Positions 12,251-23,489 of a DNA stretch of 64,000 bases are shown one piece after another. Location: assembly GCF_003255815.1 (NCBI RefSeq), contig NC_037673.1:163111427-163175426 (forward strand). The letters are read 5' to 3'. Source of the stretch: Theropithecus gelada (lineage: Eukaryota > Chordata > Mammalia > Primates > Cercopithecidae). The translations under genes were made by a program, and so were the position numbers. Every line of letters starts with the position of its first letter. The stretch's first letter is position 1. Under the pieces are notes generated by a model that saw only the letters and a program-made list of their open reading frames with translations, had not been told where the DNA came from and did not search any database.

Positions 12251-13905
12251 ACTAATTTATGTTCAATGTACTAAATTTTAGATATGCCTATAAAAATTAA
12301 ATTAAGGGAACACTTCCATTTTCAATAGCATCAAAGAGAACAAAATAATTAGGAATAATTGTATCAACTGGAGTATAAGATACACCGAAAGCTACAAAAT
12401 AATATTGACAGAGATTAACAAAGAACTGATTAATGGAAAGACACCCAATGGTTATGGATCAAATGAATGAGTATTGTTAAGATGGCAATATTCCTCGAAT
12501 TGATCTGCAGATTCAACACAATCCCTGTCAGGATCCCAGCTTGCTTTTTTTTTTTCCAGAATTTCACAACTGGATCCAAAAATTCCTTTGGAAATACAAG
12601 GGACCCAGAATATCCAAAATAATTTTGTAAAAGAATAACACATTTGAAAAACTCACACTTCCTAATTTCAAACTTTATACTACAAAGCTTGAAATACTCA
12701 AAACAATGTGGAACTGTCATGAGGATAGACATATAGATCAATAGAATAGATTCCAGAAATAAACTCATATATTTATGGCCAAGTGATTTTCTACACAGGT
12801 GGCAAGACAGTTTAACAGGGGAAAGAAAGGTCTTTTTTGACTAATGGTGCTAGGACAACTGGATGTCCACATGCAAAAGAATGAAGTTGGACCAGTACCT
12901 CATACTATACACAAAATTTAACTCAAAGTTAATCGTAGGCTAAACGTCAGTGCTAAAACTATAAAAATCCTAAGAGAAAATACAGAGTAAACCTTTGTGA
13001 GGCCAGGTTAGTTAATGGTTTCTTAGATATAACAAACAACAACAAACGATTAAATTAGACCTCATCAAAACTTTTTAATTTTAATTGTACTTCAAAGGAC
13101 ACCATCAAGAAAGTTAAAAAAAAAAAAAAAAAAACTCCACAAAATGGAAGAAATATTTGAAAATCATTCATCTGGTGACTTCTATTCAGAATTAAAAACT
13201 CTAGAAATTCAATAATAAAAAGAAAAATATTCCAATTAAAGAATTGATAAGAGATCAGGATAGACATTTCTCCAAAGAATATGTACAAACAATCAAGAAA
13301 CACATAAAAAGATGCCACATTATTAATTAGGGAAATGAAAATCAAAGCCACAATGAGGTTTCACCTCACACTCATGAGATGGACATACTAAAAAAGATAG
13401 ACAAGCACAAATGTTGATAAGGATGTGGAGAAATTAAAACCTTCATACATTAGTGATGGAAATCTGAGATAGTGCAATCACTTTAAAACATAGCTTGCCA
13501 GTTCCTCCAAGAGTTAAACCTATAGTTACCCTATGACCAAGCAGTTTCTCTCCTAGGTCTATATCCAAGATAGATGACAACACATCTACACAAAAACTTT
13601 CACAGAAATGATCATAGCAACACTATTGCAACATTATTCACAGTAGTCAAGAAGTGAAAACAACCCAAAGGGTCATCAACTGATGAATGGATCAATAAAA
13701 CATTGTATAATCATTCAATGGAATATTATTTAGCAATAAAAAGAAATGAAGTACCAATGTATGCTACAACATAGATGAATCTTGGAAACATTATGCTAAA
13801 TGAAAAAACCAAAAGCCAGTCACAAAAAAACAGGCATTGTATGATTCCAAAATGGAATCATACATATTATATATTCCGTAATATATAATAATAAAGGATA
13901 ACTAG
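12251..13905 (+). mobile_element. L1M-type LINE, 5'-truncated, 3' half of ORF2
   Basis: The sequence follows late L1 ORF2 in sense: 'attgatctgcagattcaac', 'tggatgtccacatgcaaaag', 'ggatgtggagaaatt', 'caatggaatattatt' and 'cattgtatgattcc'. Two A-rich interruptions (near 12,546 and 13,113) and many stops show decay. It ends near 13,905 in TA-rich DNA. Confidence 0.9.
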
Positions 13906-14042
13906 GCATGATGTTTCTTTGTTTTTGCTTTTATTGATAACAAATCTGTTTTTTCAATGCCAATAACAGAAAATAGATAATACATGATAGTGCTACCAAA
14001 AGGAAAATCATTCTCATTTAGGTACAGAAATTTTTCCTGCAG

Positions 14043-14043
<1 letters not shown>

Positions 14044-14140
<97 letters not shown>
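14044..14140. repeat. (TTTC)n / (TC)n microsatellite
   Basis: About 14,044-14,110 is nearly perfect TTTC, and the rest to 14,140 is TC. All pyrimidine on the plus strand, it is triplex-prone and very likely polymorphic. The minus strand has a spurious Arg-Glu/Lys-Glu open frame through it. Confidence 0.98.
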
Positions 14141-14141
<1 letters not shown>

Positions 14142-14274
14142 TTATTACTGAAGAGGAGAGATTTATGGTTTGGGTCAAAATACTGATGTTAATGCATGTT
14201 GTGTGTGAAAAAAATAGTTTGTGTAAAGGTAAACAAACTGCTAATTTCATTCATTTACTTAAACAAAACTATGT

Positions 14275-14870
14275 AGTGTTCACCCCTTATGTTGTGTTCA
14301 GTGCTACCTGAGGCCAAAGATCTTTAAAGGTGAATAAATTTCGGTTGAAAGAAAAGATGCTTAACAAATGAACAAATACAATTATCAAGTACTTGATGAT
14401 GATGATAACTTCTGTGAATAAAATAAAGGAGAGTAATGGGATAGCGAGCATGGAGGGGAGGACTGGATGAGGGACAAGATCTACAAAATGTAAGGAAAGT
14501 ACTCCAGGAAAGTGTAAAAGGGAAAAGTCAGTTGATAAGGAGAAATCAGCTTGAAGTTGTCAGGAGCAGGAAGAGCCTGCAGGGCCTTGTGGTGATCCAC
14601 ACAGCCTGGGAGGAGGTCAAACGATTAAGCAAGGCTGGACCATTTGAGAACTAGTAAGACCACCAAGGAGTCTAGATCTTATTCAAACTACAATAGGAAG
14701 TCATTGGAGGGCTGTAAGTGAGACAGTGCCATGATCAGATAGAATTTTTAAGAGTATATTGACTGTGCAGGAAGAAAGTGGGGCCAAAGGGGCCTTGTAG
14801 CAGCTCTTCAGGCCAAGGTCAATGGTACTGTGGGCTAGGATGGCAACCACAGAGATAGTGAAAAGTTCTC
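14275..14870 (-). mobile_element. L2 LINE fragment, minus strand
   Basis: L2-like landmarks occur in the expected reverse order: 'gagcctgcagggccttgt', 'aggaagtcattggagggct', 'agtgccatgatcagatag'. It is old and diverged. Confidence 0.65.
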
Positions 14871-15710
14871 AAATACAAGTGACTTAAGACATTTCTTTTT
14901 CTGCTTGATTTTATTCTTGTGAGATGTAAGACTATTGAAGATTTTGTTTAGCGTTTAAAAGTGAATTTCTGACTGATTATCTGGCCTTCCCAAAATGAAA
15001 GGCACACAATGGCATCTGACTATTTTTCTGGGCAGCTCCAGCCACCTCTACCTCAATACTTCGGGTGTAATCAATAAACATAACAGAGGCTATTCATTCC
15101 ACCAGGATGGATTCCAACAAAAGGCCTCTGTTCACCGTGGTAATAGGCAGACTTCACCCGCTCCATCACATTAGGTATTATGTCTTGCAGTCTTCAGTCA
15201 CCTACCTGCTTTACTGTTCAGTGGTAATGAAATGCTCTGTTGACATAAGAATCATTATAAAGCTGAGCTGTTTACACTTGTGGTGGCCAAGACAATGTCC
15301 CTCCAATGGAGGGCAAAGCACTGCTCATTCCCAAAGGACAGATATTCATACGTTTTTGGGATGATGAAATTCAGCAAGTTCTGCGGCTTGGGTTGGGTTG
15401 TAAAGGTATCCTATGGAAAATTATATGTTCAATGTAACCTTTTAAATTTATGTTAATAGGCTTAATACATTTGAGTGGGCACATGCTACTGAGAGTAACT
15501 TTAAAGCATTTGTTGAGACTTGGTCATTAATATCTTTTGTCAGATTTCTTCCATTGTGAGGAGAACATCTATCTTTTCTCAGATTTGAATTCACTAGGCT
15601 AATGGCCATAGAGGTACCTACAAACACTTGTAAATAGTTAACATTCATTAACGTGAATTTTTCAGTGGAAGGCTGACTGCTCTGGGTTTATTTTAGAGCA
15701 ATTAAATATG
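14871..15710. other. Unique DNA, no gene seen
   Basis: No recognised repeat. An open frame at 15,107-15,364 (85 codons) has no recognisable domain. Confidence 0.55.
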
Positions 15711-15714
15711 ATTT

Positions 15715-16200
15715 ATTCTCCATCATTTATTGACTTATTCATCCAGCAAATGATTATTGACTGCTTACTGCTATGTTGTACAATGTGAGACATACAAAGA
15801 AGGCTAATTAATAATAATAATGGCTAGTGTTTATGGAGTAGACACTGTGAGTACTCAGCGTTTCATATGCCTTGTCTTATTCTTTAAAAATACCTGATGA
15901 TGCAACTGCCATTATTATTTCCAACGTATAGAGATGAAAACTAATGCATAGACAGCTTAAACTATAAGCCCAAGAACACCAAGATGGTGCATGGCAAGGC
16001 TGTATGTGCAAATCCGGGAATTGAACACAGGCACTCTAACCCAACAGCCCTTGAGTAAGTGCTAAGGTATTCCACCTGCCAAGACACGGCAAACATCCTA
16101 GTCTCAAAATGCATGCAGGCTAGTAGGAGAAGCAAGACATTTATGAAGACAAGAATAGTTTACAGTAAGTTCAAGTTCAACACAGGTAAGAACAAATAGC
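15715..16200 (-). mobile_element. L2 3' end with an MIR set into it
   Basis: The L2-like parts are 'ttattcatccagcaaatga' at the left and 'gcaggctagtaggagaagca' at the right, which are neighbours in an L2 3' end. The MIR lies between them at about 15,815-16,080. Confidence 0.6.
15815..16080 (-). mobile_element. MIR SINE, minus strand
   Basis: The reverse complement of an MIR can be followed from 'gtgtttatggagtagacac' to the tRNA-like end ('aatccgggaattgaacac'). Confidence 0.8.
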
Positions 16201-16237
16201 CATAGTTATTGAAAACAGATCACTTCCATCCAAAAGC

Positions 16238-16425
16238 ACTGGCTCTCAGACTTGGCTGCAGGTTGAAATCACCTGAGGAGTTAAAAAACATACAGATGCC
16301 TTGGGTCTCCACCCTAGAGTTTCTGACTTAATGGACCTGGCATGTGCTTGTGCAGTTGGATTTTTGAAAGTTCTCCAAGTAATTCTAATGTGCATCCAAC
16401 TTGAAAACCACTGAACTAGAGGAAC
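16238..16425 (+). mobile_element. MER5A-type hAT-Charlie MITE
   Basis: Near-palindromic ends ('gctctcagacttggctgca' and 'cttgaaaaccactg') and the core 'gaaatcacctgaggag' fit MER5A at near full length. Confidence 0.88.
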
Positions 16426-16559
16426 TAGAGAAAATGTTAAGAAGGAGAGAGAGTCAGAGTTGATATTTCAAGAATAAGTCACTATTTCAAAAGTCAGAAA
16501 TGTCAGGGGGTGAGAATGGAGATGGATGGGCAGGTTGAGATTTGGAATAGATCCCTTCT

Positions 16560-16712
16560 ACTCCAATTGTGATCCTGCGACTAGCAGCATTGACATCCCA
16601 TGGAATTGGTTAGAAATGTGCGATCTCAGGCTCTCTGTCCCAGACCCCCTGAATAAAAATCTGCATTCTCAAGTGACTTGTGTTTGCATTATAGCTTGAG
16701 AAGCACTGGCAT
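16560..16712 (+). mobile_element. MER5-type MITE, second copy, diverged
   Basis: The order 'gcagcattgacatcccatgg', 'ttagaaatgtgcgatctc', 'ccctgaataaaaatctgcat' and 'cttgagaagcactggc' matches a MER5-like element. It differs enough from the copy at 16,238 to be a separate insertion. Confidence 0.75.
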
Positions 16713-16884
16713 AGGGGAAAATATCAAGATAAGAAACAACAGAGCATATTTGGTGATGGGCAAATGGTACCCATGGCAATAGGTGGAATATAGAGTGTAG
16801 CACATGGTGAGGTGGATGCCACACAGTGAAGCTCAAGTCATCAGGTGCCTTGGTCACTATAATAAGCAGTTAGGATTTTGTTCT

Positions 16885-17990
16885 GTGGAAAGTTGGAAGT
16901 CTAAAATCTCCTAAGTAAAAGTATGTCTACAGAGATGGCTTAATGTGATTATCTGGTGACCATTTGTAGACCAGATTTGGGGAAGGAGAGACCAGAGGTA
17001 TGGAGGTTCTTACAGAGGCCTCCACATGAATTCTCAGTTCACAAATACAGAGAGTTGAAATTCTCAGACTTGGGTTCAATTCAAGAAGCAAGTTCTTATC
17101 TTCAAAACACATTGTTTTACTTTCAGGGATTCTTATCTCCTCTAGCAGCCTGACATTGGAGTTACGTTATGAATCTTAATAGAGATACAGGCTGCATCTT
17201 ACTCTGAGTGGCAGCCAGTGTACATACAGCAGTTTTGTTATTTTATCCATAGTATACTTTCCCCTTAATACTGGAAGACTGTGTAGAGGAACACAATGAG
17301 AGTTGCAATAGTAGAAGAAAGACCTTTATGTTTGTCTAGCAGCAATATGATAACCATAATACCATAAATTTTCTATGTGGTCGTGGTCTAGGGTGTTGCG
17401 TTTGATACAATATTCTGGTTGAGAAAGATTACTACTAATTCTTGGGAAATGATATTCTTATATATTATATCAACTACACATTCTTAATCCCGAAACAACA
17501 CACAATATAATTTTTTCTTTGATGGTCCTTTCAGATCAATAGCAACGACAGTGCCTAAGGACCACTGTTATAAGGGTCAGCAATCATTTTATGTTTAAAA
17601 ATGTGGTAACTTATGGAGATGTCTGGTTGGTCAAGTGCTGGGCACATGCATTGACATTATATTCTTTTAACCCAAGAGAAAACTTTTCATAATGCAGTGT
17701 CTCGGGCATTGTGTCGCATGTAGTAGGTTCATTTGTTACAGGAACAAAAGCACATGCACAGACTATATATGAAAAGATGCTGTATTGTAAATAGACTTCT
17801 AAAATATCAAATTTATAGGATTTACATGAAATAAACTGCATCCATTTAAAACATATGAATAGAATTTTAAAATTGAAAATAACTGGAGAAGGTGAATAAG
17901 CCAATGCGTTAAAAGTATCTATGAAGTTATCTGCTAATCATCAATATAAGAATGTGTTATCAAAATGATCATAAAATGGTAACTCTTAGT
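16885..17990. other. Unique AT-rich DNA, no gene seen
   Basis: No gene or clear repeat. The flank at 16,430-16,880 has weak L2-like phrases on the minus strand. Confidence 0.5.
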
Positions 17991-18004
17991 GTAGTCACTA
18001 TTTT

Positions 18005-18297
18005 TTTTTTTTTTTGAGACTGAGTTTCGCTGTTGTTGCCCAGGCTGGAAAGCAATGGCACAATCTCAGCTCACTGCAACCTCCGCCTCTTGGTTTCAAG
18101 AGATTCTCCTGCCTCAGCCTCCCGAGTAGCTGGGATTACAGGTGCCCACCACCACGCCCAGCTAATTTTGTATTTTTAGTAGAGACAGGGTTTCACCACG
18201 TTGGCCAAACTGATCTTGAACTCCTAACCTCAGGTAATCCGCCCGCCTCGGACTCCCAGAGTGTTGGGACTAGAGGCGTTTGCCACTGCGCCCAGCC
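18005..18297 (-). mobile_element. AluS-like, minus strand
   Basis: Poly(T) starts at about 18,001 and the Alu 5' end is at 18,297. The duplication TAGTCACTATTTT is at 17,992-18,004 and 18,298-18,310. The right junction is followed by (TTTTA)n to about 18,330. This junction sequence reappears in the inverted repeat at 18,689-18,746. Confidence 0.95.
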
Positions 18298-18495
18298 TAG
18301 TCACTATTTTATTTTTATTTTTATTTTTTTGTTTTAGTGGTTAGTAACAAATAATTTATTTTCATAAATCAACATTCTTATAACAAAGATATCATATTTA
18401 CTGGAAAACATAAGTTTTAAGCTTGTATAAAATATTGAATTTTAAAATCACTTTCAGTTCTGCATCTGTGAAATCTTTTCTTTTTTTTTTTTTTT

Positions 18496-18688
18496 CCCCA
18501 AGATGGCCGAATAGGAACAGCTCCAGTCTCCAACTCCCAGCGCGAGCAACACAGAAGACAGGTGATTTCTGCATTTTCAACTGAGGTACTGGGTTTATCT
18601 CACTAGGGAGTGCCTGACAATCAGTGCTGGTCAGCTGCTGCAGCCCGACCAGCGAGAGCTGAAGCAGGGCGAGGCATCGCCTCACCTG
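18496..18688 (+). mobile_element. L1PA 5' UTR fragment only, preceded by poly(T)
   Basis: From AAGATGGCCGAATAGGAACA to GGCGAGGCATCGCCTCACCT the sequence is the first ~190 bases of a primate-type L1 5' UTR, the internal promoter region, with the usual YY1-type AAGATGGCCG at its start. The rest of the L1 is absent. A run of about 15 T (18,481-18,495) stands directly before the L1 start, the wrong side for a normal sense insertion. Its right edge abuts a perfect inverted repeat. It lacks ORF1 and ORF2 and has no coding capacity; residual promoter activity is possible but untested. Confidence 0.92.
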
Positions 18689-18746
18689 GAATTTTAAAAT
18701 AGTGACTAGGGTATCCACATGTACCCTAGTCACTATTTTAAAATTC
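18689..18746. repeat. Perfect inverted repeat, 25-bp arms, 8-base loop
   Basis: The left arm is 18,689-18,713 and the right arm 18,722-18,746; they are exact reverse complements around TCCACATG. The right arm contains CCTAGTCACTATTTTA, identical to 18,296-18,311, which is the last two bases of the minus-strand Alu, its duplication, and one more base. It also contains ATTTTAAAATTC, the reverse complement of 18,437-18,448. A DNA hairpin could form. Confidence 0.97.
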
Positions 18747-19129
18747 AAACTAGCAGGCAGAAATTTCATACCCACATCTTAAAACTTGATACTGCAATTA
18801 ATATATGTTACCACCAGATGGTGGTGTGTGCTTTAGTCATGATCACATGATCTCAGTCATTGTAACTATTATAAAATAGGTGAAACGAACTGATTGATAG
18901 TCAAACTCTGAATACCCATCTTATTTTCATTTGGGAAAAAATAATAATAATGAGTTGCCTATTGTAGGCAGCCATTCACCATAAAAATAAGACAAAACCC
19001 CAAGCCCACAAATAATTCGGTATTTTAGCAATACATTAGCACAATAAGTATCATATCAAAGTAATATAGTAAAATAATTTCAAATATCATAAAGGTGAAG
19101 CATCTATAATATAAGATGAATCACAGAAG

Positions 19130-19500
19130 ACAGAATTCTGATTTCTTCCAGGAGGAATCTGGGAAGATTTCAGAATAATGTTATTCTATTAACATTAGCT
19201 TTGAAAAAAGAAATAGTTTACCAAACGTGGAGAAGAAAGGAAGATCATTGCGAAAGAAAGAAACAAACCCTGCTGTACACAGAGAATGATGCATTTACAA
19301 AACAGTCGTGAATCTGTGTGATCAAAACATGGGATTCATAATTGAAAAGTGGGGTTAGATGGTACTTGATGGTAGGTTTAAAATACATGACCAAGGTCAA
19401 GCCATGCCCTTTGAAGCTAATCTAAAAGGCAAGAGGGAGCCATAGAAGGTTTTTAAGAGATGACTTGATGAAATCTGTAAGATAAAGCAATTTAAAGAAA
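19130..19500 (-). mobile_element. L2 LINE fragment, minus strand
   Basis: Phrases in L2 reverse order: 'tccaggaggaatctgg', 'gtttaccaaacgtggagaag', 'gggagccatagaaggttttt' and 'gatgacttgatgaaatctg'. Diverged. Confidence 0.58.
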
Positions 19501-20940
19501 GAAACACATGGATACAATTTTTGTCTTAAGGAGAAACATGACTCATAAGGAGATCCTTGATAAGGAAATATTCCCAACAAGAATCTTCCAGTCGTCTCTC
19601 ACTTTCTCAGCTTTTCTCCCCCAGCTAGGATATCAAATCAACTTTTATTGCATTGTCTATCTGTGGTAACATTCGGGGAGTGGAATGACATAATTCCTTG
19701 CTAGAACCACTATCTTGCTTCCTCTTTGCCACCTTCTCTCCAGCTGAAATGTCAAGTGAGATATAGTATTAACTGTAGTTCCCTTCTTCTCTTTTTCCCT
19801 CCCAATGACCAAGTCTGTGTTCTGGGCTGTTAGAGCTCTCTGTAAAGGTTTGGAATCCATTTGGAATGAGGTTGGGGGTAGAAGCGAGATAATTATCTAT
19901 CCTAATCTAAATCCCTCAATGGCTACTTTGTGTATTGCTTGCCTTTACCTTGCATGTTTGGTCTTTATCATCGAATAGAAGTGAGGGCAATGTGTATCCG
20001 GTCTGTTCTAGGAATAAGTGGTCTGCTCATATGAGATGCTAAATGCTGCCTAAGTCCCCTACCCCGGAATTAGGGCTACTTCTCTGCTCTCCATAGAAAC
20101 TGCTTTTTGGAGCTGGCTCTGCTTTCCACTTGGCTTGCCAGAAGACCAAAGACTCACAGTTTGGTCACTGATAATACTAATCCTCTCTGACAATTATTTG
20201 GCAACCTTTCCTATTAGAATATCTTTGAAGTGTTCCTGGTTGGGGACAGGGGGGTGGGGTGGAATCTCGGCTGGCAGGAAAGGACACAGGCCTTTTAATC
20301 TCAGAACCAAAAATACTCTGCGCTCTGATTTCTCTAACTTCATATGACTATGAAGGGCATTCTGCTCCTCCAAGTCGGTGTGACATAATCACAGGGCACT
20401 CGCGAGTGCTTCTGGAAGCCCTGCCGCGGAGGTCGTCTCTTTTAGTGGAGACAGAAGGTCGGAAAAATGCAGCGAGTACAGCGTTCTTATTATAACTCGC
20501 CTCCTCACAGGTTTCTGGGCAGAACACTAACCTGCCCTAACCTGTTACTTCTCTGAGGATGCTTGTTGATGGCTGTGAACTGTTCAAAGGCTTTGGGGAA
20601 GAAAAAAGAAAGAAAAATAGGAAGTCCAATTCCAACCCATTCAATATCTTCCTATTTAAGCGAGCTCAGGGTCTCCTGTGCTTCTCAGAATGTGGAGTGG
20701 GTGAGGGGAACACAGCCTCGAAGGTTCTGGAGGTCTCTGGAAAACACATACAAATGAGAGCCACATCACAACCTTTTTGCTGCTCCTTCACAGAGCTGTA
20801 CAGTGTCCGAAAGATCCTTCTCGATACTGCTGCCCTTCCTCTCCTCCTTCATTCCCCTTTGCCAGCCTCACTCAGCACGAATAGCTTATTTTAAGCCCCG
20901 TCTTTTCTCCAGGAGAGGGCCCCCTCTACATCACCTCCAA
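19501..20940. other. Unique DNA, no gene seen
   Basis: Mixed composition, with a slightly GC-richer stretch at 20,230-20,480. An open frame at 20,559-20,894 (111 codons) has no domain I recognise and no clear splice context. Confidence 0.5.
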
Positions 20941-20944
20941 AGCC

Positions 20945-21085
20945 ACTGTTAACGGGCACTGCCCTAAGTCCTTTCAACGGGTTAGCTTAGGAATCATTCT
21001 CTGATGAGAAAAACTGAAGCTGAAAAAGTAATGTAACCTGTTTGGGGTCACTTAGCTAGTGGATGGAGACAGCGGGATTTGCTGT
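20945..21085 (-). mobile_element. MIR SINE, minus strand
   Basis: 'gatgagaaaaactgaagc', 'taatgtaacctg' and 'ggtcacttagctagtgga' are the reverse-complement MIR core. Confidence 0.8.
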
Positions 21086-21463
21086 GCTGCTTTCCTCCGT
21101 TGATTTGGCGTCTTTACATTCTCATATCTGAAAAGAGCTTTGTTAATTACTCCCCCTTAAATGAGAAACCTGCAGCCGAGAAGGCCTATCCGCTCTGCAC
21201 ACCTGTCTTACTTTTCGCTTTTGTCCCTGTGCCAAACACTTGGTTTCAGTGTTCCGAGATTCTTATTAGCTCACCCATTTCAGAGATTACACATCTTGTC
21301 CATCACATGGATGTTCTAATGTCTGGGGTGGGGAGAGGCACAGCTCAACCAAACAGTGGGTTTCAGTGGCATTACTTTGCTCAATCCACCGTTTTTCGCA
21401 CTCTGGAGCCTGTTGCTTGGGAATTTCTTGGCATGTTCTTCAACAGGCCAGGTCACATGAGCT

Positions 21464-21530
21464 TGAGAGAGAGAGAGAGAGAGAGAGAAGGGGAAAAAAA
21501 AAAGAAAAAGAAAAAAAAAGAGGAAGAGGG
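21464..21530 (+). repeat. (GA)n and A-rich low-complexity tract
   Basis: A GAGAGA run followed by A-rich AAAG and GAGG sequence, then a separate poly(T) at 21,554-21,569. Confidence 0.9.
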
Positions 21531-21569
21531 GAAAGACGGACTGTTGGAATTACTTTTTTTTTTTTTTTT

Positions 21570-21800
21570 AATGAAGCACCTACTATATTCTGGGCATTGC
21601 TAGTTGCTGTCCCTGTATTTTCACAGTTAAATAATTGTTACGACAAATCTAGCATAGGAGCTTTTTTTGCCCCCATTTTGTAAGTAGGATGATTGAGATT
21701 CAGAGATGTTAAGTAATGAGGACCAAGGTTACACAGCAAGTAAGGGGCTGAGGTGATACGAAGCTGTCATCTGAAGCCTTTGTTCTTTTCATTCTATCAT
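21570..21800 (-). mobile_element. MIR SINE, minus strand
   Basis: The order 'atgaagcacctactatattc', 'gagattcagagatgttaagt', 'gttacacagcaagtaagggg' matches a reverse MIR. Confidence 0.82.
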
Positions 21801-22264
21801 GAAGCTTTTATTAAAAAAAAAAAAAAACAAAAACTATACAGTTGCTTTAAACCAAAGGGAAATCAGAGACTCTTGACCCTGGACTTCATTCTCCCCATGG
21901 TGCCACGGCGTTTGATGACAATGAAGACTTTAGGGGCCTGGGTCTGTGGGCAGAATGTCAGATGAGGCTGTCTTGAATATAGACCTTCACTTTGGAAATG
22001 AAGCTGCAACTCCTTTGCCATGTGAATTAGTTTCACTAATAAGACATGTTGGCCTCATTTATTTTCTATTTATTAATCTATTCGTGTTCATCAGATACCA
22101 TAAGGGTAGATTACAGTCAGAATTTCAACACTCTTTAAAAACGAGAATCTTTGGTTCATCTCCCTGTCTCCTTCCCTTCTTTCTGCTTTCCATCGTTCCC
22201 TCTTACTTCCCTCTTTTTCCCTCTCATTCCCCTTTTCCTCCTTTTCTTCCTCCCAACATAATGG
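21801..22264. other. Unassigned DNA with pyrimidine-rich stretch
   Basis: No repeat family recognised. The segment 22,155-22,250 is strongly C/T-rich (TTCCCT and CCTTTT units). Confidence 0.5.
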
Positions 22265-22475
22265 TCAAGTGCTGGGATGTGTCACTGCCAAGCTGTAATG
22301 GCCTTGGGTGACTAACTTAGCTTCCATAGTCCTCATTTTCTACAAGTGTGAAGTGTTTATAATAACGGTATCTCAAACTGTTGCTTTGAGGAAAAATTTT
22401 ATTAATATATGCCAAGTACTAGCCAATAATAATAACAATATAGTAAGCACTTCGTAAAAGATAGTCATTGTTATT
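22265..22475 (+). mobile_element. MIR SINE, plus strand
   Basis: 'gccttgggtgactaactta', 'ctcattttctacaag' and the 3' part 'aagtactagccaata' follow the MIR consensus in sense. Confidence 0.8.
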
Positions 22476-23489
22476 CCTTAAACTATAGGCATTAGTCCAG
22501 GCAACATGCAAGGCACTTGGGGCTTTTTGCAAGGGAGTAAAAGGAATTTTCCTGGTAGAGGATATGACTAGTTTTCAGCACGATGCTCCTCTCCATTTTC
22601 GTATATGATTATATTTCAAATATAATTTTAAAGTGTATTTTCAGAGTTTTTTTTTTCTTATTCCCTGCTCATTAGTAACCCATCTCTCTGTCTCTATTCT
22701 CTGAGAGTATTCCCTACCATGCCTCTGTGAGGATACGTGGCTTGGTGAGCAACAGGAGAGAAAAACAAACCTAGCAATGTGGAAAGCCAGGGTGCATAGG
22801 AAAAATAACAATTATATAGCCCTCGCAAAATGTTTTTCATCCTGAAAATGCTTTGAAAACATTAACTAATTAATTAATCAAAAAGAATTTCTACCAATCA
22901 GTGAAAATGCTCTTTACAATGTATTAAGCCCCTTGAAAGGTATTATTTATTCAGGGATGTTTTCTCTTTCGTCTAAAGGGAATCATCAGTTTCTTTTTTT
23001 TTTTTTTTCTTTTTTTCTGGAGACATTTCAAGAGATCGTGTGGAATCTCTGCATGCTCTTTTCACTCTACGCATCCCAGCAAGCATGAGCATGTGAAAAT
23101 GCACGTGTGCACACATGCACGCATGCACACAGGCATTAACAAATGCAAAAGGTTCTTTTAGGACTGAGCCCCTTGACAGTAAGTTCATCAAAATATTATA
23201 TAACATTTTCTAATCCAGTGTGCTCATCAGCTTTTTATTAACCTGCCAGCAATTTCAAGACAAAAAAAATTCCTGTTGAGTCTCATGTTATCAGCTTCAC
23301 CTATTACATATGAGCATCTACTATCCTGTCTCTTCTGCTGCCCTCTGATCTGCTCTAGAGTTGGTGCTTTGTCACCATCTCCCTAGAGCCTAGCTACTCA
23401 TAGAGCCGCCAAAGCATCAGCCCTATTCTCTGGCCTACAAAGCATAACTTAATCTGTTTGTGACATTGCAGGCGAGTACTAATAATAAT
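22476..23489. other. Unique DNA, no gene seen
   Basis: Contains a T-rich run near 22,990-23,016 and a short CA/CG-like stretch at 23,100-23,130, but no recognised element. Confidence 0.5.

Noticed and set aside
14014..14250. A Lys/Arg/Glu-rich minus-strand frame
   Set aside because: It is the translated (TTTC)n/(TC)n microsatellite.
15815..16080. tRNA genes
   Set aside because: tRNA-like phrases here and at other sites are the heads of MIR SINEs, with no complete cloverleaf.
18398..18775. A 125-codon minus-strand frame over the L1 5' UTR fragment, considered as the L1 antisense ORF0
   Set aside because: Only the first ~190 bases of the 5' UTR are present, short of where the ORF0 start should lie, and the frame reads through the palindrome and poly(T).
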